Of a DNA stretch of 64,000 nt, positions 15,001 to 28,000 are shown in pieces (the stretch's first letter is position 1; the number at the start of each line of letters is the position of its first letter). Source of the DNA: Karalla daura (Eukaryota > Chordata > Actinopteri > Chaetodontiformes > Leiognathidae). The translations under genes and the position numbers were made by a program. The DNA lies in assembly GCA_029224185.1 (NCBI GenBank), contig CM055196.1, forward strand, positions 15,953,509 through 16,017,508, in the 5' to 3' direction. The notes under the pieces were generated by a model. That model did no database searches and was not told where the DNA came from. It saw only the letters and a list, made by a program, of their open reading frames with translations.

Positions 15001-18000
15001 GCTTTGTTGCTCAGTTCCCCGCTCAGGCTCAGCAGCTCCACCTGGTACAGGCGACCTGGGACCAGGTCAGAGAATGTGAACTCGGTGACCTCTGAGCGCA
15101 GCGGCTGTTTGACCTGCTGAGAGCTTCCCAGGTTGTAGAGGGTGAGCAGGTACCCGCTCAGATCGCCACTGGCCCGGTCCCAGTTCACCCACAGAGCGTC
15201 AGACTGGTTTCCACTGTGTGCCTTCAGAGACGTCACAGCCGCTGGGACTGAAGAGCAGAGCCAGGACACAAGTTTTACAGATACAGATACAGTCTACCTC
15301 AACTTTACCAATAAAGTTGAGGTTTCACCATAGTTTCGGTAATAATCGCAATTGAGATAAGTCTAAGAACATCACTATGACATCTTAAAGCTTGTTTCCT
15401 TGATGAGACCTGAGCAGACTTTCCAAGGACAACTGAGTTCAGGTTGGATGGATGGATTTATTCTACAGCAAGTTGAGACCCTCCAACTGCAGCATTGCAC
15501 CAGAAAATAGTACCAGAATGAAAATTAAACTATTAAATCCTCCTAAAACATGATACAAGAAAACAACACAAGAATGAGATGAAGAGTGACTTCCTCCTCA
15601 CCTGTCCTGGCCCAGATGGACGACTGGTTGCTCTGCGATCCGCTGTGGGTCACCACCACCATCTTGTACGGCGCTCCGGGCCTGAGGCCCTGGAAGGAGC
15701 ACGTCCGGCTGCTGGGCTGTCCTCGCTGCCGCTCCTGTAGCGTCTCGTCTCCTCTGTACAGGAAGACGTCGTACTGGTCAAACTCTCCCTGAGGCGGAGA
15801 CCAGCGGAACGACAGGCTGCTGGTGCCGTTGGCTTTCACGGACAGGTCAGTGACGGCGGCAGGACCTGACAGGAAGAGAGAGGGCGGCCTTGAACTTCAG
15901 ACAGGAAGCAGGGGCCGTGGGGCACAGCCCACTTCCTGTCTGCTCCACAGATCACCTGGCACTAACTCGTCTGCAGCGGTTTTCTCTGCACGCAATACAA
16001 CTGCAGAAATATCTGAAATATCATAAATATGTCTTTGAACAGACAAGACAAGCATGTCAACGCCCTGTGTCTCATGAGTCCCAGTTTCCTGTCTGAGCTG
16101 GGCATCGGGCATTTTCAGTCACATTTTTTCTTCTGTTTTGACCTTTGTAGAAAAGCAGGCTACTCTATGGCAGACAGGGAGGTCTTACGTGTCTGAGCCT
16201 CAGCGCTGACCGCTACGCTGTGGACCCCGCCACTGGTGGTCTGGACCAGGACCTGGTACTTCTTTCCCGGGGTGAGGTCATGGAACCTGTAGCTTGTGTG
16301 TCCGGAGGGTTGAGAGGAGTTTGCCACCAGGCTACCTCTGTCGTCCAGGAGCTGCAGAACGTAACCATCTGAGACGCCCAGAGCCTCCCGCCAGCTCACC
16401 TGCAGGCTGCAGGTGGACTGCAGGTCCTCCACCTGGAGACCCGTCACCACTGCCGGCACTGAGGAGGACCAGAGATCACACTATGACAATCAGATTCACA
16501 CTTTTAGCCGTTTTTTTTTTACAAGAGTAAACGCCTGTCCTGTAAGGTTGAAGGCTAGAGAATAGAGTTCATATAATTTAGCAAATCAATAGCAAAATCA
16601 TATAGCAAATCATAGAGCAAAAAAATAATTTCTACTAAGGCAGAGCCTCTAGACACATTGATGCATGAATAGCTGATAATACTGGAGGGTTTGGCCACAG
16701 TATGTCTACTATACTATACCTGTCTTTACTATTACATATGTCCTTGTATAAGTGTGGGCGGCAGCTGACCTGTGCGTCCTGAGGCCGTGTTGTTGTTCAG
16801 CAAGTTTCCGCTGACGGACTGCACCGTCACGCTGTACATCTGTCCAGGCTGCAGCAAGCCGTAAGTCACCTCGTGGTCGCGCTTGAGGACGGGCCGCTCA
16901 TCCAGCAGTCTGCTCTGCCTGTACAGGAACACGGTGTACGCGTCCACGTCACCTTCGCCCGGAGTCCAGCTCACCTTCAGGCTGCTGCTGTCTCCATTGT
17001 TACGGACGTGGATGTTCTTCACTTTGCTGGGAACTGTGGACGGAGACACGCTCTGTGTGTGTGTGTGTGTCAAGATGCAGGGGTGAAGAGTCTCGTCACT
17101 GTGCCGAGTCGCTGGCTCTTTACCTGTCCTGCCCTCTATGAACTGTGCCCTCTGGTTGGGCCCGCTGAAGGTGGAGACCAGGATCTTGTAGAGTCGTCCA
17201 GGCGTGAGAGACGACACGACAGTCTCTCCGACTTCGCTGCCCAGAGTCATGGGAGGAAAGACCTTCATGTCGTTGAAGAGCAGCTGCACCTCGTAGTGAT
17301 CGACATCACCAGGAGCAGGCGACCACTGCACCCGCAAATCCTCGGTCCCCTGACCAGCCAAGGCCAAGGACCGGACAGCGGCCGGAACTGCAATTTCAAT
17401 CGCACAATAAGTACGGCCCATTCTGCACCACTGTATTTGTTTACCAGTGCAAGAGGGGTCAAAGGTCACTCACAGGTCCTGCCAACGGTGGACGCGCTGG
17501 TTTCGTACTTGCCGCTCCAGGTGCTGACCAGAACGGTGTAGAGTCTGCCGGACACCAGGTCGTTAAACACGCACTCGTTCTGTGTCTTGGCCACCGTCTG
17601 GTTGTGCAGGAACACGTTGTTGTGTTTGATGAACACCTGGTAGAAGTCGAAGTCTCCCGCAGCGTGACGCCAGTACACCTTCAGGTAGTCGTCCCGCGCG
17701 GCGTGGGTCGCTGTAGGGTCTTGCACCTTTGCGGGCTCTGAGACAAAAGTAGGCCTTCAAAATCTGACGTTTTGGTTATTGTGTCCTCTGTGCAAACACT
17801 GCGCTCAGAGTACAGTCTCACATTGTGCTGTGCCTATAAATCTAGATTCTAGAGCATGTGTTAGAGCTGATGGGAGCAAAATTTGAGAGTTTTTACTCAA
17901 CCTTTTGCTTCATTTCTTTTAATTTTTTCATATCAATACGATACATAAAGTGCTTGTCTACTTGTCTATACTTGTCAATACTTGTTTCTCACTCGATAGA

Positions 18001-19037
18001 CCTACAGCCATCAGGCTTTTAATTCTTCTGCAATGGTAGATGAGCTGCCAGACAAATAAATTCCCCTTTGGGAATCAATAAAGTAATTCCTATCTTTCCT
18101 TTCCTCTTCTATAACAGCATCTCTGAGCACACACACACACTGGAGATTGTTGTGTATCCATTAGCGCATCACACACATTTTTATTGGGTTAACATTACTT
18201 TTAACATACCTTAATACCGACCTTATTCAAATACAGTCAGTATCTTATGTAATTCCAGTTTTATTTTAGATTCTAATTGATTAATCTTCTGACAACATGT
18301 TTGTCTGCATGACACACTGTGACAGTCAGTCACTGCGTTCATCTTGTCCACACTGTCCTTGGTTCCCTTTGCTGATGAAGATCAGGTAAAGTGTGTGGTC
18401 GGTGCTGAAGTTTGACCCACACAGGCCTGCTTGCAGCAGGTGGCGTACTCACGTGTTCTCTCCTGGACGAAGGTGTGGTTGAGGAGGTCGCCGCTGCGGG
18501 ACGTGATGGAGATGTTGTAGAGACGTCCAGACACCAGAGAGTTGAAAACGCACTCGGGGCTGGATTTGGACACTGACAGCATGTGAAGCGTCCTGTCCCG
18601 GTCGCTCAGGGTCACCAGGTAGCTGTCCACCTCACCTGCGGCCGGGCGCCACGACACACTGAGGAAATCCATCCTCCCATTGTTGCTGACCGTCACCTCA
18701 CCCACTGCAGCCGGGACTGAGGGAGGAGAGAGGAGGGGCTCAGATCATCTGGATTATGCAAGAGGTGCATCATCAGAGTTACGGTGACAGACAGTGCCTG
18801 CGTTTGTGTCACATCCCTGACACTGGTCATTTCCTGTGACGTGGGTAACGGGCTGTTCATGAAGCAGTTCGCTCTTAAAATCCTCACTGACTGCTGAGGA
18901 CACTTTGTTTGTTTGTGTACGAGGTTGTTTTTCTTCAAGCATGAAAACAAACCTGAAACAACTTCCTTCTGTTTCAATAAAAATGTGTCCATGTTATTAA
19001 CAATGAAGTCCGCTTTCACACTGCTCCACACAGGATA

Positions 19038-19079
<42 letters not shown>

Positions 19080-22000
19080 GCAGTGTTGTCGACGCTTCCT
19101 GAAAATTCCTGCTTTTCAGTAACATCCTGCACTCACAAAGACACACAATGCTCGAAGAGGAAGAAAGAAGTGCAGTACTCTTGTGTGCACTGGGTGGCAC
19201 ATGGCTGACATCATTACATAGATTATTATATGTATTATTAAATATGTTTTATTTTGAATATCTTTCACTCATGAATAGCCTCAGCCTCTAAAATAAAGTG
19301 AGATATTTGTTTTTAATTCATGTGCATCTATGCTTTCATTTAGTGTGTGTGATTCGGTGGTTACATAAAAAACAGTAACTCGGTTCACAAATATAACCTT
19401 ACACTAAATTCTCCAGGTCACAGAGACATTCTCAAGCATACACTCACCGGTGCGGCCCTCTGCCACCGCCTGCCTGGAGGTCAGTCCAACTCGGGACGTC
19501 GTTAGCACGACCTTGTACAGAGCTCCAGGTCTCAGTGAATGGAAACTGATGCCGGTGGCCCCGGCCTCCACACTCTGGTTCTTGATGACGCTGCTGTCGT
19601 GGACCAGAAGCACACGGTACGAATCCAGATCTCCGGAGGCACGCTCCCACTGCACCTGCAGGCTGTCAGTGCTGCCGCCGTTAGAGACCTGCAGTCCAGT
19701 GACCTCGGCCGGACCTGAGAGGAAACACCAGAGACGCTGTAAAAAATTCTGCTGCGAGTGAAGCCCCATACATGCTCCAGAGGAGCAGAGAAACTGGCGT
19801 CATTTTGGTTTGTGAGTTCTTGCAGCTTGTTCTCGACACATCAGTCAGGCAGAACTTTATTTGTGGGTATTGGTTAGAAGTTTGAGTTGATGGCATGATG
19901 TCCCAGCCACAACCAATTTTGCTCTTGTAAACAAGAAGAAATTTCCGAGTGGTCAGCCCCTACAAAACCTCACATCAGTACGAATCATGACTCTTATTTG
20001 GCTTTACTTTTCCATCTGTTTGCTTCATCTATGTCTATACAAACAAACCAGACTTACTAGTCCACCCGGTCACAGAGGCTGAGCTGGTCAGGTTGCCACT
20101 GTTGGTTGTCACGGTGACAGAGTACAGGCGTCCCGGGTTCAGCTTTTTGAAGGCGTACTCTTTGGCCTCCCAGGAGAGGACCTTCTGGGTCATGATAGCA
20201 GGCAGGTCCTTCTGTCTGATGGCCACGGTGAAGCCATCCCATTCTCCAAGCGGCCGCTTCCAGCTGACAGTCAGAGCAGTTTCCTCAGCGTGACGGACGA
20301 CCAGCTGCTGCACAGGACGAGGGGCTGCAGGGCGACATGGGACACGGGGGGACAAATCATGTGATTCATGAAAATCATACTGCATTTTGTTCGCTTCAAT
20401 CAAAATGTGACGAAAGGTGAAACTGACCCAGTCGTCCGCGGCAGTGAGTCGTGTTAGCCAGGGTCCCACTGTGAACGGTAACTTCTACTTCATAGAGTCG
20501 TCCAGGCACCAGACCCAGCTCCAGGATGGAGAAGGAGTGCTGTGTGCTGGTTTTACTGATGGTCTGGTTCACCAATACCGCAGAGCCGTTCCTCAGCAGG
20601 ACACTGTAGCCGTCCCATTGGCCTGTGGGGGGCGACCAGCTGACCCTCAGTGTCCGGCCGTCACTGTGAGGTCTGGCTAGGAGACCAGACACCTGGCTCG
20701 GGACTGAAACAACAAATACATAGAAATACCTGGATGTAGAACACCTGAAAAACATTTTGCACAGTTTCCTTTCTTTATTTTCTGAGTATTTCTCTCAAAA
20801 CATTCTCATTTCATCATTTTGCTGTTGGAGCATTTGAATAGCAGATGTTATGAACTGCATGCTAAGATCATAAAACCTTTGACCTTTTCCATAGGTCTCT
20901 CCACCATTAAGATCCTTAGTCCAAAAATATATTTTCCTCATCATCTCCTAATTCCTCAACTTCTCCTCTCACTAGATTTACCAGTGCAGTCAATAATTTG
21001 AGAATCGCCATGATCGTGGTTGTGTACCTGTCCTCTGGCTCATCCTGGTCTCGGAGCTCTGTTCCCCAGCTATTGTCTTGACACTCAGCTCATAGCTGCA
21101 GCCAGGTGTCAAACCCTCGAAGACCACCTGTGTGATGTTGGGCGGCAGGCGGCGCTCTTGGGGGGTTGATCTCACAGTCGACAGGATGAGCAGGTAGTGG
21201 TCCACTCCACCACTAGCAGACTTCCAGGAAGCATGCAGACTGTCAGAGGTTCCTTGGTGGTCCAAGATCAGGTCTGACACAACTGCTGGGACTGAGCAGG
21301 GAGGATAGGATAGACTTAATTAATCCCATAATATAGTTATTCTCTTGTTACAGCAGCAGCATTCAACAAAGGTTTACAGACAGCACACAGAAACACCAGT
21401 GGATGAAATTGCAGTATGAGTACAGGTACTCCAGCTACTAAGTGTCTGGGTGGAGGAGGTTTGAGAGGAAGGGTGGATGATAATTAAGTGTTGAAATGAA
21501 GTTGAAACATTAACACTGTCTATCACTTCTTTGTTTCCAGAAACAGCATGAGAAATACATAAAGCTTTAAACACTGGATCTGTTTCCTGATCTATTTCAG
21601 ACTTTGAGAAGCGTAAGGAAACACAGAGAATCAAAGGAAATTATATAACCTGAAGGTTTGGCAGCTGCTTGTTGGACAAACAAAAGAAAACAAAAAAAAA
21701 ACAACTTAAACACATCCCGTTACAGTCACCTGTGACGGCTGATGTTGAGGTGGAGCTCGACAGGCCCACAGCCTCTGTTACCACGGCGATGATGTAACGG
21801 GTCCCTGGCTGCAGGCCGTCCAGCTGAGTGGAGGTCACATTGTTTTTCAGAGTAACGTTCTTCAGCAGAAGCCCGCTGTTGTCTGACAGCAGAACCTTGA
21901 ACCGCTCCACTCTGCCCGGACCGAGCTGCCAGGAAACACTCAGGCCGTCTGTGGAGGAGGAGACCGCCTGTAGGCTGCGAACTGCTGATGGAGCTGGAGA

Positions 22001-25000
22001 AGGACAAAAGTATTTGGCTTGAGTCTTCGGAGGACAAAAAAGCATTGACCACTAAAACAAAAACAAAAAACAAAAAGCATTTACCACAAGTAGCATGGTA
22101 AAAAGGAAAACAAACACCAATAGAGGACATAAAGGACATTAAAGACAAAAACTTTTTTAAGAGTTGTATTTATCGCATGCAGTGCACAAGAGACAGGCAG
22201 AGAAATTCAGTTCTAATCAAAAACTCTAAATATTTAAATGATACATAAATATGAATATGTATACACTACACATAATCTTTCTATGCATACTATCTATGTG
22301 TTATGAACAATAACACATGTTTTATGAATATGTTAAAAAATAGTGCAGTGGCAGTAGTAGAGACAGCAATCATATATACAATATTAGTTATAGGAAATAT
22401 TCATAATTGGCTTAGTCACTGGTATTAGAGTTTATCAGCTGTTATTGGAGTTAAGTAGTTATCAGCGCTTGTTATTTGTGCTAAGTAGATATCAGCATTT
22501 AGAAGTGATCACTGGTGCTTATTAGCAGTTATTAGCACTCAGTAGCTGTTATTAGAATTTGGAAGCAGTCATTATAACTTATTAGCCCTTACTAGCAATG
22601 AGTAATTGTTAATAGCTGCAAATAGTGCTTATTAGCTGGTATTTGTTCTTAGCAGCTGGCTTTATAGTTTATTTGCTGATATTTTAGAAGCTGTTATTAG
22701 CACTTAGTACTTGTTGTTAGAGTTCCGTCATTGTAATAAGTGCTTATTAGCTGTTATTAGAGCTTATGAGCTGTTATTAGTGTTAAGCAGCTGTTACTAG
22801 CTGTTACTAGCTGTTGTTTATTGTTCTGTCTTACCTGTTGCTGCTGAGGCGTAGACAGGTGGAGCAGTCTTGTTGCCAGCTGTTGCCACCACACTAACGG
22901 TGTATAACGTCCCGGGGACCAGAGACGTGAAACCAGAGCTAGGCACCGCAGACCCCATGACTCTGGTGCTGCGGATGGATCCAGAGGAGTCATTCAGAGT
23001 CACATCATACCAGTCAGCGTGACCCGCAGAGCGAGACCAGGACGCTCGAAGACCTGAGGGACCACTGGGGAACACAGACTGGCTTTTCTGGACCCGGTCC
23101 AGTTCTACTTGCAAATGAGTTGGGCCAACTGGATCTGAGACAGAGAACAGAAGAAGGTTGTTGAGGTGGGGTCAGAGGTCAGAAGAAACGCTGGTTGGAG
23201 TGATTGTCATGAGGAACATACTTGTGCGGCACTACTGCCAAGTTCAAACCTTTACAATACAAACATTAGGAGGAAATGTGTGTGTGTGTTTGTATTTGTG
23301 TGTGCAAGGCTTTGTGTTCAAGGGTGTGTGTGTGGTTGTGTGTGTGTGTGTGTGTGTTTGTGTGTGTACAGAGATGGAGGAGGTCGATAACATTGTTTTA
23401 GCTGCTTAAAGAATGAAATGTTCATAGAGCTGCTTTGAGTCTGAACGGGAAACAGAAAAAAAAGACACAGGGTGGGACAGGATGACGAGAACCATTCAAC
23501 CCCCCCAACATGAAAAACAAAACTGAGTCGTGAACTCTGTCCCGCTCTGAATAATGGTTTCCTCCCTGAGGAGATGTTTCTGCTTCCCGTTGGCAGCTCA
23601 GTGACACCACAAGGACAAAATGTCTGACTGATGAGCTGAACCGTCCAAGACCTCCAGTCAAGACTGGTCTAGGTTCAGGTCCTGTTTCAGGACCAGCATG
23701 ACTGATGACAGTTTCGTTCAGCCAATAGCGGATGCATGTCATCCATATTTTTATCAGTGTTTCTTCATCATATCCCTGACCAGCAGGGGGCAGTGACCTT
23801 ACGATGTGCCAGTAAAGACAGAAAGGAAGAAAATCTAAAACAAAAAACTTTGCTTTCCTGTATGATGCAGAGAAAACACCATTGATGTATTTGATTGATG
23901 AATACGTAAAGTATTAGTCGTTATAAGTGCTTAGTTATCAGAGTTTTGTAGCTCTAATCAGTGCTATTTGTTTTGTCGTCTTCAGGATACATTTGGAATT
24001 GTAATTACATTTCAACAGCAGTACTTTACTTTATCGCAAACTTTCTATTGCCACATGCGAGGAGCAGATGAGCAAGTAATCACAGATCAGTGTGTTTATT
24101 CATTAGTTCTAGATCAGCTGTGATTAAGCAGAGTCATCTCACCTGTTTGCACTGACACATTGCTTCGCTCTCCATCTGATGTGGAAATCACAGATAGATG
24201 GTACAAAGTGCCAGGTGCCAGACCGGGGACCTGGCAGACAAACATGTTCTCAGACTCTGAATCTGAATCTGGGTTGCAGTCGGTCTGGGAGCCATCGTCA
24301 GTGAAGAGGCTGAAGTTACAGGATAGGCGGGTGGTGGTGAACTTCACAGTGACAGAATCAGAGCTGGAGATGGTTTGTGTGATGTTCACAGAGCAGCGAG
24401 GAGCCTCACTGGCCTGCACCTGAAACAGAAAAAGGACAGGTGAGTATTTCTGTCGCCTTTTAATTGTGTCTTATTTTGGTTTTGCTCTCCAACAGATCAG
24501 ATACCTCAGCCTCGATCACTGACCGACATTTGAGGTGACAGAAACACAGAAAAACACTTCCTGTGGACAATTTACGGCAATTATCACATCTCACTCCATT
24601 TTCCACCACACCCAAACATCTACCATATAAAGTCAACAACATCTGCCATCCACGTACGGCTCCAATGACTCACCTTGTGTCCACCCCACAACAAAGCATA
24701 AAGCATGAGACACGCCGTGGAGACTCTGAACATTGCGGTTTCACATTGTCGTCGACATCCTGAGGACGCATAGCAAAGGACCCGTGTCCACTCGTCTCCA
24801 GCCTTTAACACAGGCCACACACAGCCGCTCCCTGCTCTCTAACTCCATCACGTCTACATCTTGATCCTCATCCTCAGCGGCAGCTGCTGCACCTCAGCTG
24901 CTGGTGTCTGGTCCAGTTCATCCATCAGCCCCGGAGAACGTTCTCATCAGAGATTTCACTCAGTCTGCTCAGCGTGGACTCCTTCGTCTCCGAGGATCCA

Positions 25001-28000
25001 TCAAGACCTTCAGACTTTCACTGCAATGTGAACAGGGGCGACTTTGCAGACCACCACCACACCCTGCTTTCCTTCCTGCCTGCCTCAACTTTCTCTGACG
25101 ACCTTTAGCATGAAGCTGTGCTGCCTCCATCACAGCACAATGGACAAGAGTTATCCAATCAGGAAGTAGCCTTGGAGCCAGGGCTACAAACAGTCTCTAA
25201 GAATAGAAACATTTCGGACAAAGGACGTTGTCAAAGAAAACCCTCAGGATTCACACACATGTCAGTGCCTTGCTCAGGGACTGGGCAAAAAGCTGTGGAA
25301 AGATTTCAACCCTCAGACTGTTGCTTTTTTGACAATTGATTCAACATCATTTGTTCTTTCAGCACACAGTTAATGTCTGTCTCCCTGTCTGTCTAGCTGT
25401 GTCTGTGTATGTGATGCTTGGCCAGTCTTGCATATTATCTGTAATGTTGTGCATGGTTGCTCCGCTCCTCTTCACTTCTCTCAGTATTTATAAGTTTGCA
25501 GAAGCTGTCCAAAGTCTAAATTTGGGTCCGACTGTGTTTCAAACCCTGCTCTCTTCATGCCTCCATGAAGTTACTAAGCTTCAACTCGACCACCAAGATT
25601 CTCTGATGTGTTGGCAGCTACATGATTAGATTAGATTATTTCATAAATCCCACAAATGGGGAAATTCACGTTACAGCAGCAGAAACAGGTGAGGAGAAAA
25701 AGAGACAAAAAGACATAATGCGCATACAGTCATTAATTACTGTACACATTATGAATAACATGACAAAGTGACAAAGTTAAGTATATTGGTCAATAAATGA
25801 CTTCAAGTGTTAAAGAGATGTTGAGTTAAAGAGACATAGTGATGCTAACATGCTAACATGTTAGCAGCTACGTGCTAACTTTTCAGACTCTATAGGCCAC
25901 AACCTTCAAACTCATGTCACACACCGTTGGGCGTATTTGCAAAATTACACTTCATGTGCTGCACCGTGTGACTGCATGCCCCAACCTGTCAATCTTGCGA
26001 ACTGTCACAATATAGTTCTATGACTAAGTGCCTCACATGTAACAAACCACATACACACTTTGCATTCTCTAATCAAAACCACGGCATCATATCCTCATCT
26101 CAACCCACATAAAATAAGGGGAGTATCTCTGCTCGGAGCCCCTGCCCACATCATTAATCTGTCTCTACAACAAAGTCATTCAACTGAACAATGAATTAAA
26201 CTTGCCCGAAAAGGCAAACTTTGACTTTTTCCTGTCTCCAACAGAATTTTCACCACATCGACAACCCAGACAACCATAATCTGCCTGAATGAGACCTGAA
26301 CATACAATCTATTTATCATATTACTTTCTAAATGGCAGTCCCAATTATTTAAGCTCATTCAACAAAGAATTAAAACACCGACAAAGCAACAATGGCAACT
26401 CATACGTAGTAGGCCAGTGATTGACAAATCAGGAAGATGCTTTATCACATAGGTGTCACATTGGTCTCTAACCCTGCAATTGATTCTTCCAACCACTTTC
26501 GAGGTTGCAACCACAGTTAAAGCAGCAGAGGAATGCAATGAAATGTCACTTTAGATCATGGCATCTACATCATGAAGAGACAATAGCAGTGATACAGATG
26601 TAAAACCGCATTGACACTCACAGGTATCGTTGACCCTGATGTCCTGGTCTGAGCGGTGGTTGTAGTCGGAGGAGGAGGTGTGGTCCCTCTGGTTGTTGTT
26701 GCAGGTGGTGTAACGGTTGTTGTGGGAATGGTTGTGGTGTCTGTGGTGGTCATGGGAGCCATTTGAGTGGTTGTAGGTGGTTTTGTGGTTGTAGTTCCAT
26801 TTGTAATGAATGTAGCATTGGTTAAGAAAAGGTTAACAGGGGTGGTACTGGGTTTGAGTTTGGACACAGTTGTGGTAAGGGGTCCTGGTGTGGTTGTAGG
26901 TGTTGTTGAACGACATGCTGGTGGGAGCGTTGGAGCTGAGGTGGTGCTCGCCCTGGTCGTTGGAGGTGTCTGCAGAGCTCTGTCACCTGCGGTGCTGGCT
27001 GATATCTCCAGGTGAGATGTATCTGTAGATGCAACTGGAAGCTTTGTGGTGACTGAGGTTGAGGTTTGGAAACTTGTTGGCAGACCTTGATGGATTGAAG
27101 GAGGATCTGTCTGCAAGACTGATGGAGACGTGGAGTCTACAGTTGAGGCAACATGAGCAACTGTAGGAGAAGGTGCAGGTGAAATGTTGGTGTAATGGTG
27201 TATTATCTTCTCATCAGTAGTTGAGTTTTGGCTTGCATTTGTTTGGGGATCAGCAGATGATCCAGTAGTAGCTTCAGAGGGAACCTCAGAGGGAACCTCA
27301 GAGGGGACCTCATAGGGAACCTTAGATGGTACCTCAGAGGAAACCTGAGAGGGAACCTCAGAGGGAACCTCAGAGGGGACCTCAGAGGTAACTTCAGAGG
27401 TAACTTCAGAGGTGACTTCAGAGGAGACCTCAGAGCTGACCTTAGTGGAGAGCTCGTCAGAGGTCCATGATGTGAACTGTGTGGTGACCTCAGAGGTGAT
27501 CCCAGACGTGACTACAGAGTCGACCTCCGATTTGATCTCGGAGGTACCTCTAACAGCATCACTGGTGTTTGGCTGTGAGGAAACTGTGGAGGAACCTGCA
27601 GTAAAAGCAGAGCGTGACTCATCTTCTTTTCCAGTAAAGCGAGAGGACGTGATGGAAAGTTCTTGCTGCTCTGTAACTGTCTTGGCTTCTGTCCCGGGCT
27701 GAGGGACAATTTTAACTGATGAAACATCTGTGAGTTTCTCAGTGGTAGACACAGCTGGACTGGAGGAGATCAGATGGCTCCCACTAAGGGCTGACAGCTC
27801 TGTGATGGGTGCTGAGGCATCACGACCAAAGTCTGTTGTGATGGAGCGCCTGGTTCGAGGTTTGGTGATGTCATTGATATAGGCCGAGGTTCCATTGATA
27901 GTTGAACTAGTGATCTCTGAGGTGGTGACAGATCTAGTGGTTTTCTGGCTTTTTACTGTGTTTGATAATTTTTCACCAGTGATGGTCACTGTAGGGCTAC

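Larger units (their letters stand above)
12418..24419 (-). other. PTPRB: PTPRB array of 17 fibronectin type III repeats
   Basis: Sixteen repeats are each one exon of 264-300 nt with phase-1 boundaries. The 17th is split over 13441-13590, 12748-13018 and 12418-12530. Most repeats carry the core W (for example VSWxP/xA), the tract G-(D/E)-x-(D/E)-x-Y, LxPGxxY and a terminal GRT. Every exon length keeps frame, so repeats could be skipped or duplicated without a frameshift. Count and order match human VE-PTP. Confidence 0.93.
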
